A stretch of DNA of 32,177 nucleotides from positions 1-32,177 of the forward strand of contig QKPP01000231.1 in assembly GCA_006508105.1 (NCBI GenBank), read 5' to 3'. Origin of the DNA: Myxococcales bacterium FL481 (GTDB lineage: Bacteria; Myxococcota_A; Polyangia; Nannocystales; Nannocystaceae). Made by a program: the position numbers and the translations under genes. Under the pieces are notes generated by a model. The model was not told the DNA's origin and did no database searches. It saw only the letters and a list, made by a program, of their open reading frames with translations. Below are positions 1 to 8,443 of the stretch, in pieces. Positions within the stretch are counted from its first letter, which is position 1, and each line of letters opens with the position of its first letter.

Positions 1-54
1 ACCATCACCATCACCATCACCATCACCATCACCATCACCATCACCATCACCATC
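1..54. repeat. Hexanucleotide tandem repeat (ACCATC)n
   Basis: About nine perfect copies of ACCATC start at base 1 and continue with point changes to about base 75. On the minus strand the repeat is read as GAT GGT, giving an Asp-Gly tract inside the partial lipoprotein. The repeat is cut by the window edge, so its real length is unknown. Perfect codon-level repetition is prone to slippage in multiples of six bases, which would keep the frame. Confidence 0.95.
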
Positions 55-405
55 CCCGTCGCCATCCCCATCCCCGCCTCCGGCCTCGTGGTCCGAACAC
101 AGGTTACATTCCGCGGGCGGCCCGGTCATGAGCGATTGGCAGCTGCTGGCCTCCAACGCAGAGATGCACGCGTTCGCCTCCGCGGTGCTCACCTCACACT
201 CGCCATCGCCGTCACCGACAGTGCAGGACTGCTCACACTGAGCCTGGGACTGACCGAAAAGCAGTCCGCACTCATCGAGTTTCTCACACATCACGGAACA
301 GTAACGCTGCACATCGCCCCCGTCGGCGGCATCGGACTCGTCGTCGCCACACGACAGCTGAACTGACAAACCGAGGGCAAAAAGCAAGCAAGTACGCAGG
401 AACAT
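1..405 (-). CDS. Partial (DG)n-repeat secreted lipoprotein, N-terminal part
   Basis: Reading the minus strand from ATG at 405-403 gives an open frame that leaves the window at base 1, so only the first 135 codons are seen. It starts with a short signal peptide (Arg4, then LLFALGL) ending in a lipobox-like LSC at Cys19, followed by an acidic GDDESDAADGGD stretch. A Cys-rich segment follows (about ten Cys in residues 40-110, e.g. CSVMCEKLDECG), and then an uninterrupted Asp-Gly repeat. The Cys spacing resembles small Cys-rich domains common in myxobacterial lipoproteins. Residue -3 of the lipobox is Gln, not the usual Leu, so lipidation is uncertain. No Shine-Dalgarno is visible; a TATACT hexamer (minus strand, 441-446) could be the -10. 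The function is unknown, and the main domain probably lies beyond the edge. Confidence 0.75.
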   Translation of the reverse strand, partial: MFLRTCLLFALGLSVQLSCGDDESDAADGGDVQRYCSVMCEKLDECGLLFGQSQAQCEQSCTVGDGDGECEVSTAEANACISALEASSCQSLMTGPPAECNLCSDHEAGGGDGDGDGDGDGDGDGDGDGDGDGDG

Positions 406-440
406 GGTGTTTGAGGTGGGCATGATAGAAGAGCTCGCCG

Positions 441-446
441 AGTATA
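441..446 (-). promoter_or_regulatory. Possible -10 box of the DG lipoprotein
   Basis: The minus strand reads TATACT here, a good match to the sigma70 -10 consensus in an otherwise GC-rich region. It would give a leader of about 30 nt before the ATG at 405. No convincing -35 was found at the normal spacing. Confidence 0.3.
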
Positions 447-1392
447 GTCCGCTGGCGCGCGCGCTTGCACGTCGTCTCGTAACGTCCGCTTGCACCGCGA
501 CTGAACCCGATGGGCTTGTTCCCTCTCCCGGCCGCCTGGGGTGGCCGATGCCGTCGACTCGGCCGGGTGTGGCTGGCGCGCACAGTCGCGATCGAGCTGA
601 CGAAACCCAGCTACCGACCTCGGTTGCACTCGCGGACGAACGCCCGCCAGCTCGAGAGGATGGAGAGTCTGGGACCTCGCGCCCCCCACCGCGCGACCGT
701 CAACGCCACTCCCGGAATCCACGAGCCGGTCCGAGTTCCGCGTGCGCCCGGCCGTGAGTGCGACGACGAGCGAGTCAAGCCCGGCTGAGGCCACGACTAT
801 TCGCCGGTGAGGCGAGACCGTCGTCGACGGGTGCGCGACCCGGCGAACGGGGTGGCCGAAGATGGAGAAATCCAGCGAGCTCAGAAACGCCTGGCACGAT
901 CTCCAGTCTGGAGGCGTCCCCTGGCCTGAACGCTCGCGCCAATCGGACCGGCGTGCGCTGCCGCTTGACGGCCCGAGTCGTGTCCACCACGACTCGGTCC
1001 GCCGCGGGGAACCCTCGTCCGGGCCTCGGTGTTGCCGCGCGAAATAGCGCGATTCTCGATCCGCGCGACACCGCGAGTCACATCCCCGCCGTGAATGCGC
1101 CACTCCGAATCGGTCGCGATCCTAGATCCAGGTTCGCAGTTCCGTGTGCGAGCGGCAGCCATACCCAAGCCCATGCGTGCGCTTGCTCGCCCGTGGGACT
1201 CGATGGCCCTTGCCCCCGTTGATGACGCGCGGATCCAAGTCGAACGCCGCCGGTTCGGCGACGTAGACAACGTTTCTTTGGCACCCGGAAGCCCGGCTGA
1301 TGCAACGTGTCGAAACCGTCACACATCAACTTAATTGACACAGGAATGTGATTTGCCGCGAACGAGTCGATCGGAGAGCCTGCGACTCGAGT
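447..1392. other. Long stretch without a convincing gene
   Basis: About 950 bases lie between the two divergently placed lipoprotein genes. Several open frames cross it on both strands, but their translations are dominated by Arg, Pro, Ser and Gly with no hydrophobic periodicity, motif or start signal, as expected from non-coding DNA of high GC. A perfect TTGACA occurs at 1335-1340 upstream of the next gene, but I found no matching -10 at 16-18 bases. No RNA gene or clear terminator was recognised. Confidence 0.6.
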
Positions 1393-4203
1393 ATGACAGA
1401 AATCACCTCTACTCGGATCCGTTTCATGTCGGGCTGGCTCGCCCTACCGACTTTCGCCACGACGGCCCTTCTCCTCACATCATGTGTCGCCTCGGGGCAA
1501 CACGACGACGAATCGGCGATGGCCGAAGCGCGTGACGGTATCGCACCGTCGGCCTGGTGCCGCGGGGTCCAACCGGCCCCCGTCGACCCGGCCGAGGCCC
1601 TGTTCTCGCCGGACACGTCGGAGACCTACGCCGGACCCCAGGCGATCCCGTCCGCCTTCCCCCGCGCGACGTTCGGGGAGACCGACGGCCGGGGCACGAT
1701 GTGGCTCAACGACAACCCCGCAACGGCCGAGAACGAGGAACTCGAGCTGCTGTGTCGGCTCGACGGCGTGCCGCGCTCGCAGGACTGGGCCGGCGAATGC
1801 GATGGCGCCGACGTGGATCTAGACCCCACGATCGACGTGCAAAGCGGGTGTTTGCGCCTTCGCTACGTCCGAAACCGCGACTGCACGGCCTCCCGCTTGG
1901 TCGACGATGAAGTTCGAGACACCGCGTTGGTCTATCGCCGCGGCTACGTGACGGGGGACACCAACGATTCCCCAACGGACTTTCGCGCGTTCCAGCGCCC
2001 CACCAACGAGCTTGGTGAACACGTCGCGGTGGCCGACGCCACGGTGCGCGCCCGCTTCAACGCTCGAACCTTGCAGGAAACCCTTGCCCCGCAAGAAGCC
2101 TACGCGGTGTACAACCGCTACGTTTCCGAGGACGACCACTATGTTGCGATGGTGCGGCGCACCAGCGCCGCGACGACCTGCGACAGCGGGCACGTGGTCT
2201 GTGATCCCTTCGGGCAAGTCCTCGAAGTGCAAGCCGAGCTCGTCATCGCCGAAAAGCTCTGCGGCGGCCAGCTCGTCGAGTTGGCTTCGGTCCCCGTGCC
2301 GCTCCGCGAAAAGGGCTGGGCGGCACTCGAGTTCACCGCGTTGGGTTCGGAACTGTACGCCAGTGTGACGATGCGCAACTGGGACGGCTTCCCCGTGTTC
2401 CGGCAGCTTCACGTCGATCTCGATGACGAGGCCGTCATGGATGCGCGACGGACCGCGCTCGAGCTCCCGGCCCTCACGCGCGAGGAGTACCCCGCCGATC
2501 TCCCCGCCGGTACCAGCGGGGTCTCGATCCACAACCTCGCCGCGTACCTCGACGACTGGACGGTGCGAGACGCCGGCACGACCGTCTGCCGCGGCGACCA
2601 GGCTCTCACGCCACTGCGCATCGACGCCGACGTCGACATGTTTGGCGCCGGCGAGCCGCAGCCGCTGTGCCCGGGCTGGGGCTACGTGGTCGAAGGTGGC
2701 GACTGCAACGACGCGGAACGAACCTTTCGGCCGGGCGCGCCCGAGCCCTGCGGGTTCGAGGACTTCAACTGCGACGGCGTGGTCCAAGACCCGGCGAGTT
2801 GCCCCGCAGTGGCCGAGCCACCACAACGCGCCGGAGAAGGCGAGGGCCTCGTGCTCGACGACTTCCTCGCCGCACAAGAGCGCTGGGTCGGGCGGATCAA
2901 CGGCAGCGTGACCCCTGGCGCCCTCACGTACTCCACCGACCTCGACAGCCCCCGAGCGGACCACGAGATCGTGACGATGAGCACGCCCGGCGACGGTCGC
3001 CGCATCGAGATCGAACAGCGGGGCATCACGCCCGGCTGGTCGTTTTGTGACGAGACGACGCCGTACCTCGTACCCGACAACCCGGCCACGCCCGAGTTCG
3101 ATGGCGTCCCAAATCTCAAGTACGTCCCCAAGATCTGGATTCGCGTGGAAAACGAGCACCAAGCTCGAGATCTAGCCCTCTACATGGGTGACGAGAGCTT
3201 CCAAAACTACTACCGTCTGCGATTCCGCAGCGGCCAAGGCGAGGTGTACGTCACCGACGGCGACTGGGTGGGTTTCTCGCTCTCCCTCGAGAACCTACTG
3301 GTCGACCCGGTGGGCTCGCCCGACCCGTGCAACATCAGCCGAGCCCGCGTGCGGGTGTGGGACTTCGCCGACGAGGCCGTCACCGTTCACCTCGACGCGC
3401 TCACCAAGGTCCCGCGCTCGACCGACTTCCCGACCGGTGTGGTCTCGTTGACGTTCGATGACGGGTACGACTCAATCTTCGACTTCGCTGCTCCCTGCTT
3501 GGACGGAACGGATGCCGCGTGCCTAGTCGATGGCGGTCTCAACGACGCGCTGCCGGCGACGGTGTTCCCGATCATCAGCGCGTTGGGCATGGACATGCCG
3601 GAAGACGAACTGGCCTTTATGTCGGAAGCGGACCTGGCCAGCCTCCGTGCCGACGGTTGGGACGTGGGCATGCACGGTTTCGCCATGGACGCCCAAAATC
3701 GTAGCTATGCGAATACAGAACCCGCCGCGGTGCTCGCGGATATCCGGGCATCGAAGCAGTGGCTGCACGACACGTTTGGGCCGGGCTCTGGTTACGAAAA
3801 CATGGCCTACCCGAAAGGCGAGTTCAACGCGAACCTGCCTGGCGAGTTCAACGATGCCATCGATACGGTGCGCAACGAGTTTACATCGGCCCGGACGATC
3901 AACTGGCAGATGCGAGAACTGCCCGCACCGTCGGATATGCACAAACTGCGGGTACTGTACGTGACACGCACAATGAGCGTAGAACAGGTCCGCGAGGCGG
4001 TCGAGGTCGCGGAACGCAACGCCGAATGGGTGATTATGGTGTTTCACCACTTCGTCGACACGGTCGAAGAGCGTGAGCGCAAAAACTACTTCATGTTGCG
4101 CGAAGACTTCCGGGCGATCATTCGCATGCTGCGAGAGCCCGGTCGCACCGCCGTGGTGCGCAACGTATCGGACGTGATCTCCGATCGCCCGCTGCTCCCC
4201 TAG
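1393..4203 (+). CDS. Lipoprotein with LamG-like, MopE-type metal-binding and NodB-like polysaccharide deacetylase domains
   Basis: The product is 936 aa if translated from ATG 1393. That start gives a positively charged n-region, a hydrophobic core and a canonical lipobox LTSC at Cys31; a GTG at 1348 in the same frame would add 15 residues that spoil the signal. Roughly residues 100-400 look like a beta-sandwich (LamG-like) domain. Residues about 413-471 are a Cys/Asp-rich segment of the MopE putative metal-binding type (GDCNDAERTF, then PEPCGF and NCDG). A second beta-sandwich follows, and about 677-936 is a NodB-like carbohydrate esterase fold: TFDDGYD with Asp689-Asp690, a GMHG motif with His761, AYPKGEF at 805-811 and a late FHHF at 884-887. 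The usual paired His of motif 2 is not obvious, so activity is uncertain. Likely role: cell-surface or extracellular polysaccharide binding and deacetylation. Confidence 0.85.
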   Translation: MTEITSTRIRFMSGWLALPTFATTALLLTSCVASGQHDDESAMAEARDGIAPSAWCRGVQPAPVDPAEALFSPDTSETYAGPQAIPSAFPRATFGETDGRGTMWLNDNPATAENEELELLCRLDGVPRSQDWAGECDGADVDLDPTIDVQSGCLRLRYVRNRDCTASRLVDDEVRDTALVYRRGYVTGDTNDSPTDFRAFQRPTNELGEHVAVADATVRARFNARTLQETLAPQEAYAVYNRYVSEDDHYVAMVRRTSAATTCDSGHVVCDPFGQVLEVQAELVIAEKLCGGQLVELASVPVPLREKGWAALEFTALGSELYASVTMRNWDGFPVFRQLHVDLDDEAVMDARRTALELPALTREEYPADLPAGTSGVSIHNLAAYLDDWTVRDAGTTVCRGDQALTPLRIDADVDMFGAGEPQPLCPGWGYVVEGGDCNDAERTFRPGAPEPCGFEDFNCDGVVQDPASCPAVAEPPQRAGEGEGLVLDDFLAAQERWVGRINGSVTPGALTYSTDLDSPRADHEIVTMSTPGDGRRIEIEQRGITPGWSFCDETTPYLVPDNPATPEFDGVPNLKYVPKIWIRVENEHQARDLALYMGDESFQNYYRLRFRSGQGEVYVTDGDWVGFSLSLENLLVDPVGSPDPCNISRARVRVWDFADEAVTVHLDALTKVPRSTDFPTGVVSLTFDDGYDSIFDFAAPCLDGTDAACLVDGGLNDALPATVFPIISALGMDMPEDELAFMSEADLASLRADGWDVGMHGFAMDAQNRSYANTEPAAVLADIRASKQWLHDTFGPGSGYENMAYPKGEFNANLPGEFNDAIDTVRNEFTSARTINWQMRELPAPSDMHKLRVLYVTRTMSVEQVREAVEVAERNAEWVIMVFHHFVDTVEERERKNYFMLREDFRAIIRMLREPGRTAVVRNVSDVISDRPLLP

Positions 4204-4214
4204 CGGGCCGCGAC

Positions 4215-4263
4215 GCCGCCTGACGGCGGCCAAGATCCCACCCGTCGCACGCAGTGCGGCGGG
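4215..4263 (+). terminator. Two GC-rich hairpins after the deacetylase gene
   Basis: GCCGCC-TGAC-GGCGGC at 4215-4230 forms a perfect 6-bp stem. At 4241-4263, CCCGTCGCAC and GTGCGGCGGG pair over ten positions (one G-T) around a GCA loop. They sit just behind the stop codon at 4201-4203. No T-run follows, so this is a candidate terminator or mRNA-stabilising structure rather than a textbook intrinsic terminator. Confidence 0.4.
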
Positions 4264-4571
4264 TGCTGGTTGTGGTTCACCCGGCCGCGCGTGATGACTC
4301 CTCGCGGCCTGATCCAGCGCGCGTCGGACCCACGCGCTCCCGTGCCCGGTGGGCCGTCGCGGTCGTCGAACGCCGGCCAAGCGTGCGACGTGGCCCGAGA
4401 CGGGTCCGCGCCGGGCCCTCGCCTCTCCCGCCCGCCCGCGGCGAGACAGCCACCGGGACGACCGACGGCGCCCTGGCCGAACTCCTCGTCGCTGCCGAAG
4501 CCACCCTTGCGGTCGCGCCGAGCCGCCTCCCCCTTGAGCTCGCGCGCACGGGTGAGTACACCGTACGCCCC
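4264..4571. other. Region upstream of dus, coding status unclear
   Basis: The dihydrouridine synthase frame is open upstream to a GTG at 4254, but the translation of this stretch is Arg/Pro/Ala-rich and has no counterpart in the family as I know it. The last 40 codons or so (around 4460-4571, e.g. GALAELLVAAEATLAV) look somewhat protein-like, so a longer N-terminus cannot be excluded. Nothing else was recognised. Confidence 0.4.
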
Positions 4572-5750
4572 GTGGACGCGTGCTACCGCAGCGAGATCAA
4601 CCGCGACGTCGCGCCCGCCGGGCCCGGCGAGTTCACCCCACTGCGGATCGGCCCGCTCACGGTTTCCCCTCCTGTGGTCCTCGCGCCCATGGCCGGCGTG
4701 ACCAACTGGCCGTTCCGCAGCTTGTGTCGGCGCTACGGGGCCGGGCTGTACGTCAGCGAGATGATCACCGCGCGGCCGCTGGTCGAAGGCAACGCAAAAA
4801 CACTCAAACTCGCGGGCTTCGGCGCCGAGGAATCGCCCCGCAGTTTGCAGCTGTACGGTGTCGACCCTCACTACGTGGGCGAGGCCGTCGCGCGCCTCGT
4901 GGGAGAAGGCGCGGTCGACCACATCGACATGAACTTCGGCTGCCCCGTGCCCAAGGTGACCCGCCGCGGCGGTGGCTCGGCCATTCCCGCTCGCCCGAAA
5001 CTGCTGCGGCGGATTGTGGCCGCAGCGGTCGCGAACGCGGGGGATGTGCCCGTCACCATCAAGGTGCGCAAGGGCATCGACGACGGCTTGTTGACCTTTC
5101 TCGAGTCCGGGCGCATCGCCTCGGGCGAGGGCTGTGCCGCCATCGGGTTGCACGCTCGCACCGCGGCGCAGCTGTACGACGGCGAAGCCGACTGGGACGC
5201 CATCGCGCAGCTGCGCCAAGCCGTGGAGGGCATCCCCGTGCTCGGTAACGGGGACATTTGGGAAGCCGAGGACGCCCTGCGAATGATGCGGACCACCGGC
5301 TGCGACGGGGTGATCGTGGGCCGCGGTTGCCTCGGTCGCCCGTGGCTGTTCCGCGACCTCGCCGACGTGTTTGCCGGACGCGCGCCCAACAATCCCCCAT
5401 GCTTTGGTGCCGTGGCCGAGCTGATGATGGAACACGCCCAGCGACTGACCGCGTGGATGGGTGAGGTGGCGGGACTACGCAGCTTTCGCAAGCACGCAGC
5501 GTGGTACAGCAAGGGCTTTCACGGCAGTGCCGCCTTACGAGCAAAACTGATGCAGGTCAGCACGCGGGCTGAGCTGCGAACCACGTTGGCCACCATCGAT
5601 CCCTCGCTGGCGTTTGCGCCAAGCGCCATGCGAGTCAAGCGGGGAAAAACGGCCGGTCGGCAAAAGGTGATGCTCCCCGACGGATTCTTGGACGCCCGCG
5701 ACGACGACGCCGTGCCACGCGGGGCCGACGACCTCGTCGACGGCGGCTAG
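4572..5750 (+). CDS. dus: tRNA-dihydrouridine synthase (Dus/NifR3 family)
   Basis: This FMN enzyme reduces uridines in the D-loop of tRNA to dihydrouridine. From GTG 4572 the protein is 392 aa, slightly longer than the usual 320-350. Visible signatures are the FMN-binding start APMAGVTN, the catalytic-Cys motif NFGCP (Cys124), VRKGIDD, GNGDI, and VGRGCLGRPWLF, the equivalent of the common GRxxxGxPW segment. The C-terminal helical domain carries RSFRKHAAWYSKGF. The phrases LYVSEMITAR and RRGGGSA resemble, from memory, the form common in actinobacteria more than that of E. coli DusB. No Shine-Dalgarno is visible, and 4572 is chosen as the nearest usable start before the conserved LRIGPLTV strand; the true start may be upstream. 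Confidence 0.93.
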   Translation: MDACYRSEINRDVAPAGPGEFTPLRIGPLTVSPPVVLAPMAGVTNWPFRSLCRRYGAGLYVSEMITARPLVEGNAKTLKLAGFGAEESPRSLQLYGVDPHYVGEAVARLVGEGAVDHIDMNFGCPVPKVTRRGGGSAIPARPKLLRRIVAAAVANAGDVPVTIKVRKGIDDGLLTFLESGRIASGEGCAAIGLHARTAAQLYDGEADWDAIAQLRQAVEGIPVLGNGDIWEAEDALRMMRTTGCDGVIVGRGCLGRPWLFRDLADVFAGRAPNNPPCFGAVAELMMEHAQRLTAWMGEVAGLRSFRKHAAWYSKGFHGSAALRAKLMQVSTRAELRTTLATIDPSLAFAPSAMRVKRGKTAGRQKVMLPDGFLDARDDDAVPRGADDLVDGG

Positions 5751-5841
5751 ACGCCCGCAACCCGCGGCGCCACGGACTGCGCATCCCTTCGCAGCGTGTG
5801 GCACCGAAACGCCGCGAGCACCGCTTGGGTCATACTAAGGC

Positions 5842-6210
5842 GTGTCCCTTCTCGGCAATTTGATCTGGCTGATCTGCGGCGGGTTGCTGTCAGCGTTGGC
5901 GTACTTCCTCGGGGGCCTGGCCTTGTGTCTGACCATCGTGGGGATCCCCTTTGGGCTGCAGACCATCAAGCTCGGCGTGGCCACGCTCGCTCCCTTTGGC
6001 CGCCAGATCGTCGAACTCCCGGACGCCAACCGACCGCTACGCCTGATCTTCAACGTACTGTGGCTGGTGCTGTTCGGGTGGGAGATCGCGGTCGCCCACC
6101 TCGCTTGGGCGTTGGTCTTGGCCCTGACCATCATCGGGATCCCGTTCGCGATGCAGCATCTCAAGCTCGTGCCGCTGTCGCTGATGCCGTTCGGACGCGA
6201 TCTCCAGTAG
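5842..6210 (+). CDS. yccF: YccF-family inner membrane protein
   Basis: A 122-aa integral membrane protein starting at GTG 5842. It has the family's duplicated signature, GIPFGLQTIKL with a following APFGRQI, and later GIPFAMQHLKL with MPFGRDL. Hydrophobic segments lie at about residues 5-40 and 70-100. The length and both repeats match complete YccF (DUF307) proteins, whose function is not established. The upstream DNA has no Shine-Dalgarno at normal spacing; instead CATACT at 5831-5836 lies five bases before the GTG, so the mRNA may be leaderless. It lies between dus and fxsA on the same strand with gaps of about 90 and 160 bases. Confidence 0.9.
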   Translation: MSLLGNLIWLICGGLLSALAYFLGGLALCLTIVGIPFGLQTIKLGVATLAPFGRQIVELPDANRPLRLIFNVLWLVLFGWEIAVAHLAWALVLALTIIGIPFAMQHLKLVPLSLMPFGRDLQ

Positions 6211-6374
6211 CTCCGCCCGGGAGCCGCAACCGCCACGACGAGCTTCGCGGGGGAGCTGCGCGCGCCGGAGGCCGCGGCGAGACGGCCGCTTGCGACCGCC
6301 GAAGCGTGACCGACGGCGGCCCCGGTCGCATGACGTCAGTTGTGATCGGCCGAAGCGGTATTATTGATGAGCCT

Positions 6375-6854
6375 ATGCTCGGAAGACTCCTGCTGCTGTT
6401 CACGGTAGTCCCGGCCGTCGAGCTGTACCTGCTCGTCTCGCTTGGCGGCGTGCTAGGCGGCCTCCCCACCGTCGGCCTCGTCCTCGTCACCGGACTCGTC
6501 GGTGCGTTCTTGGCCAAGCGCGAGGGCCTGCGGGTGTTGCAGGACTGGCGTTCGAGCATTGCCCGCGGCCAGTTGCCCGCGGACGGCATCACCAGCGGCC
6601 TGCTCGTGCTCGTGGGCGGCGTGTTGTTGGTCACCCCCGGAGTGCTGACCGATGTCGTCGGACTGAGCCTCCTGGTGCCGCCGTTGCGGCGACAAGTCGC
6701 GGCCGTGATCGCACGCCGAGCTCAACGGGCGATGACCCAAGGCACGCTGCAGGTGCACCATCTGGAGGCGGTGTACTCCGACCCCGGCGGTGTCGTCCGA
6801 CCCCGCGACGTCATCGACGTGGAGGCGCGGCCGCGCGAGCCGTCTTCACACTGA
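6375..6854 (+). CDS. fxsA: FxsA family membrane protein
   Basis: A 159-aa protein with a hydrophobic N-terminal two-thirds. The family pattern is clear: VVPAVELYLLVSLGG, then GLVLVTGLVGAFLAKREGLRVLQDW, then GLLVLVGGVLLVTPGVLTDVVGLSLLVPPLR, and a hydrophilic tail. E. coli FxsA affects exclusion of phage T7 by the F plasmid when overproduced; its normal role is unknown. ATG 6375 is chosen because it directly precedes the conserved first helix; an ATG at 6330 would add 15 unsupported residues. TATTAT at 6359-6364 looks like a -10 box and would leave a leader of only a few bases. The gap to the next (convergent) gene is about 160 bases. Confidence 0.9.
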   Translation: MLGRLLLLFTVVPAVELYLLVSLGGVLGGLPTVGLVLVTGLVGAFLAKREGLRVLQDWRSSIARGQLPADGITSGLLVLVGGVLLVTPGVLTDVVGLSLLVPPLRRQVAAVIARRAQRAMTQGTLQVHHLEAVYSDPGGVVRPRDVIDVEARPREPSSH

Positions 6855-7011
6855 TGCGCCGCGTGCCAGTCCGCTGACCCAAGCCCACGTTTGCGTATCC
6901 AAGACGACGTGCACGACGAGACTGTCCCCGCTCGACACTCGCCTCACTGAGTCAGGCGCAGGCAACCGATGATCCGTCCCGGCCGGCGGCGATGACCGAG
7001 GCCGCGCGGGG

Positions 7012-7464
7012 TTAGCTGGCCTTCGCTTGGGCCGCGAGCCCGGCCACCACCGCTCCGGCGATGCCATGGTAGTCGAGCAACGCCGGCGCAAGCCGGCGCC
7101 CGAACAGCGCCGCAGCGAGCCGCACATCGTCCTCATCGAGCGCATCCGAGATGGCGTCCACCACCTGGAACAAACGCAGCTGAAACCCGCCGAGGCTGAG
7201 GCTCAATCGCACCTCGGACGGGGACAGCAGACGTTCAGCCGAGGCGGCGAACTCCACCAGCGCCTCGAGGTCCTCGGCGTAGGCCACCACCGCTCGCAAC
7301 CCGGCCGCGGGGGCGCGACCGTCGAGCTGGCGGCCGATCTTCACCGCGATCTGGGCCAGCGCATCCACCTCCTCGCGGGCGTAGGACGCCATCTCTTGCG
7401 CTTCTTCGAGCTCGACGAGCTCCATATTCGGTCCATCGGCCCGAATACGGCGTGCTTGAGGCAT
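7012..7464 (-). CDS. Small unknown alpha-helical protein
   Basis: A 150-aa protein that I do not recognise. It is Ala/Leu/Glu-rich and predicted almost wholly helical, with acidic amphipathic stretches such as LVELEEAQEMASYAREEVDAL and DALDEDDVRLAAALFGRRLAPALLDY. It has no signal peptide or membrane span. Two starts are possible: ATG 7464 (used here) and ATG 7425, which begins directly at MELVELEE; neither has a clear Shine-Dalgarno. It lies downstream of adk on the same strand at a distance of about 190 bases. The sequence reads as real protein, with clean hydrophobic periodicity, unlike the competing frames. Confidence 0.65.
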   Translation of the reverse strand: MPQARRIRADGPNMELVELEEAQEMASYAREEVDALAQIAVKIGRQLDGRAPAAGLRAVVAYAEDLEALVEFAASAERLLSPSEVRLSLSLGGFQLRLFQVVDAISDALDEDDVRLAAALFGRRLAPALLDYHGIAGAVVAGLAAQAKAS

Positions 7465-7655
7465 TCAGGGGCGGCACCGGCACTGACCGAATCGCACCTG
7501 CCCCGGGTTTGTACGCGCGCGTCATCCATCGCCCCGCATCGGCGCTGCGAGCGAACCCGCGGGGGACCTCACCACCGTGGGCCCGATCGGCGACGGCGCC
7601 GGTTGCCGGCGAACGGGGCCACCGTCGACTCGACCTGATTCGGCGCCGCCTCGCT

Positions 7656-8282
7656 CTACGCCAACGCAGCCTTGATCCGCAGCTCGACTTCGTCGGCGCT
7701 TCCCACGCCGTCGACGCGTTTCAGCCGGCCTTGCTCGGCGTAGTAGTCGACGATGGGCGCCGTTTCGGCGTGGTACTTCGCCAAACGAGCGCGACAGGCG
7801 TCCTCGGTGTCGTCTTTGCGTTGAACGAGGCGATCGACGATCTCGGGCGGCGGCGGTTGAAATGACAGGTGGTAAATCTTGCCGGTCTCCGGATCGCTAC
7901 GCCGGCCGACGATCCGGCCGACGATCTGGTCGTCCGGCACTTCGATCAGCACCACCGCGTCGAGGACGATCGCCGCCTTTTCTAGCGCGTCCGTCAGTGC
8001 GAACGCCTGCGCACGCGTGCGGGGAAACCCGTCGAGCATAAACCCGCGAGCGCAGTCCGGCTGGCCCAATCGCTCAACGGTCATGGCGATCACCAAGCCG
8101 TCGGGGACCAAGTCCCCTCGGGACATGCACTCGTCGGCTTGCTTGCCGAGCTCGGTTTTGGCCGCCACCGCCGCGCGGAGCATGTCCCCGGTCGAGATGT
8201 GAGGGATGTTGTAGCTATCGACCAGTCGAGCGGCCTGGGTGCCTTTTCCCGCTCCGGGCGGGCCGACGAGAATGATGCGCAT
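7656..8282 (-). CDS. adk: Adenylate kinase
   Basis: Catalyses ATP + AMP = 2 ADP in the cytoplasm. The 208-aa protein has the P-loop GPPGAGKGTQ at residues 7-16, STGDMLR at 30-36 for AMP binding, DGFPRT at 84-89, and a LID with GRRSDPETGKIYHL followed by RLVQRKDD. It is the long-LID form, without the four zinc Cys found in many Gram-positive enzymes. ATG 8282 is supported by GGAG six bases upstream and by the invariant MRIILVGPPG start; the open frame upstream of it is not conserved sequence. It is divergent from the aminotransferase gene, with a 161-base intergenic region. Confidence 0.97.
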   Translation of the reverse strand: MRIILVGPPGAGKGTQAARLVDSYNIPHISTGDMLRAAVAAKTELGKQADECMSRGDLVPDGLVIAMTVERLGQPDCARGFMLDGFPRTRAQAFALTDALEKAAIVLDAVVLIEVPDDQIVGRIVGRRSDPETGKIYHLSFQPPPPEIVDRLVQRKDDTEDACRARLAKYHAETAPIVDYYAEQGRLKRVDGVGSADEVELRIKAALA

Positions 8283-8431
8283 AAATGTCTCCGAGATTCC
8301 GGAGCGGCGAGAGTGGCACGCACGCGCCCCATGGAGCAAGCCCGCGCCGGCCGATGCCAAGTGCCGCCCTCGCCGGGGCCACGGCGCCCCCACGCACAGC
8401 CGCGGAAGTGGCACCACCCGAACACCGACCG

Positions 8432-8437
8432 TATGCT
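8432..8437 (+). promoter_or_regulatory. -10 box of the aminotransferase gene
   Basis: TATGCT lies six bases before the GTG start at 8444, so transcription would be expected to begin at or next to the start codon. The -35 position shows only a poor match (TGGCAC, 8409-8414). Confidence 0.4.
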
Positions 8438-8443
8438 GGCTTG

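Noticed and set aside
1..54. CRISPR-like repeat array
   Set aside because: It is a simple six-base tandem repeat without spacers, and it codes for Asp-Gly on the minus strand.
291..1103. 270-codon minus-strand open frame
   Set aside because: Arg/Ser/Gly-rich translation with no motif; it also runs out of frame over the start of the partial DG lipoprotein, whose signal peptide and repeat are convincing.
1335..1340. Perfect TTGACA as the -35 of the deacetylase gene
   Set aside because: No acceptable -10 hexamer at 15-19 bases downstream.
1819..3162. 447-codon minus-strand open frame opposite the deacetylase
   Set aside because: Antisense shadow of a GC-rich gene; the plus strand carries signal peptide, Cys/Asp module and NodB motifs.
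4200..5435. 411-codon minus-strand open frame opposite dus
   Set aside because: Shadow; composition is His/Arg/Gly-rich and the plus strand encodes a complete Dus.
5796..6374. Plus-strand frame giving a longer FxsA
   Set aside because: Runs through yccF in another frame; the FxsA family begins at the helix right after ATG 6375.
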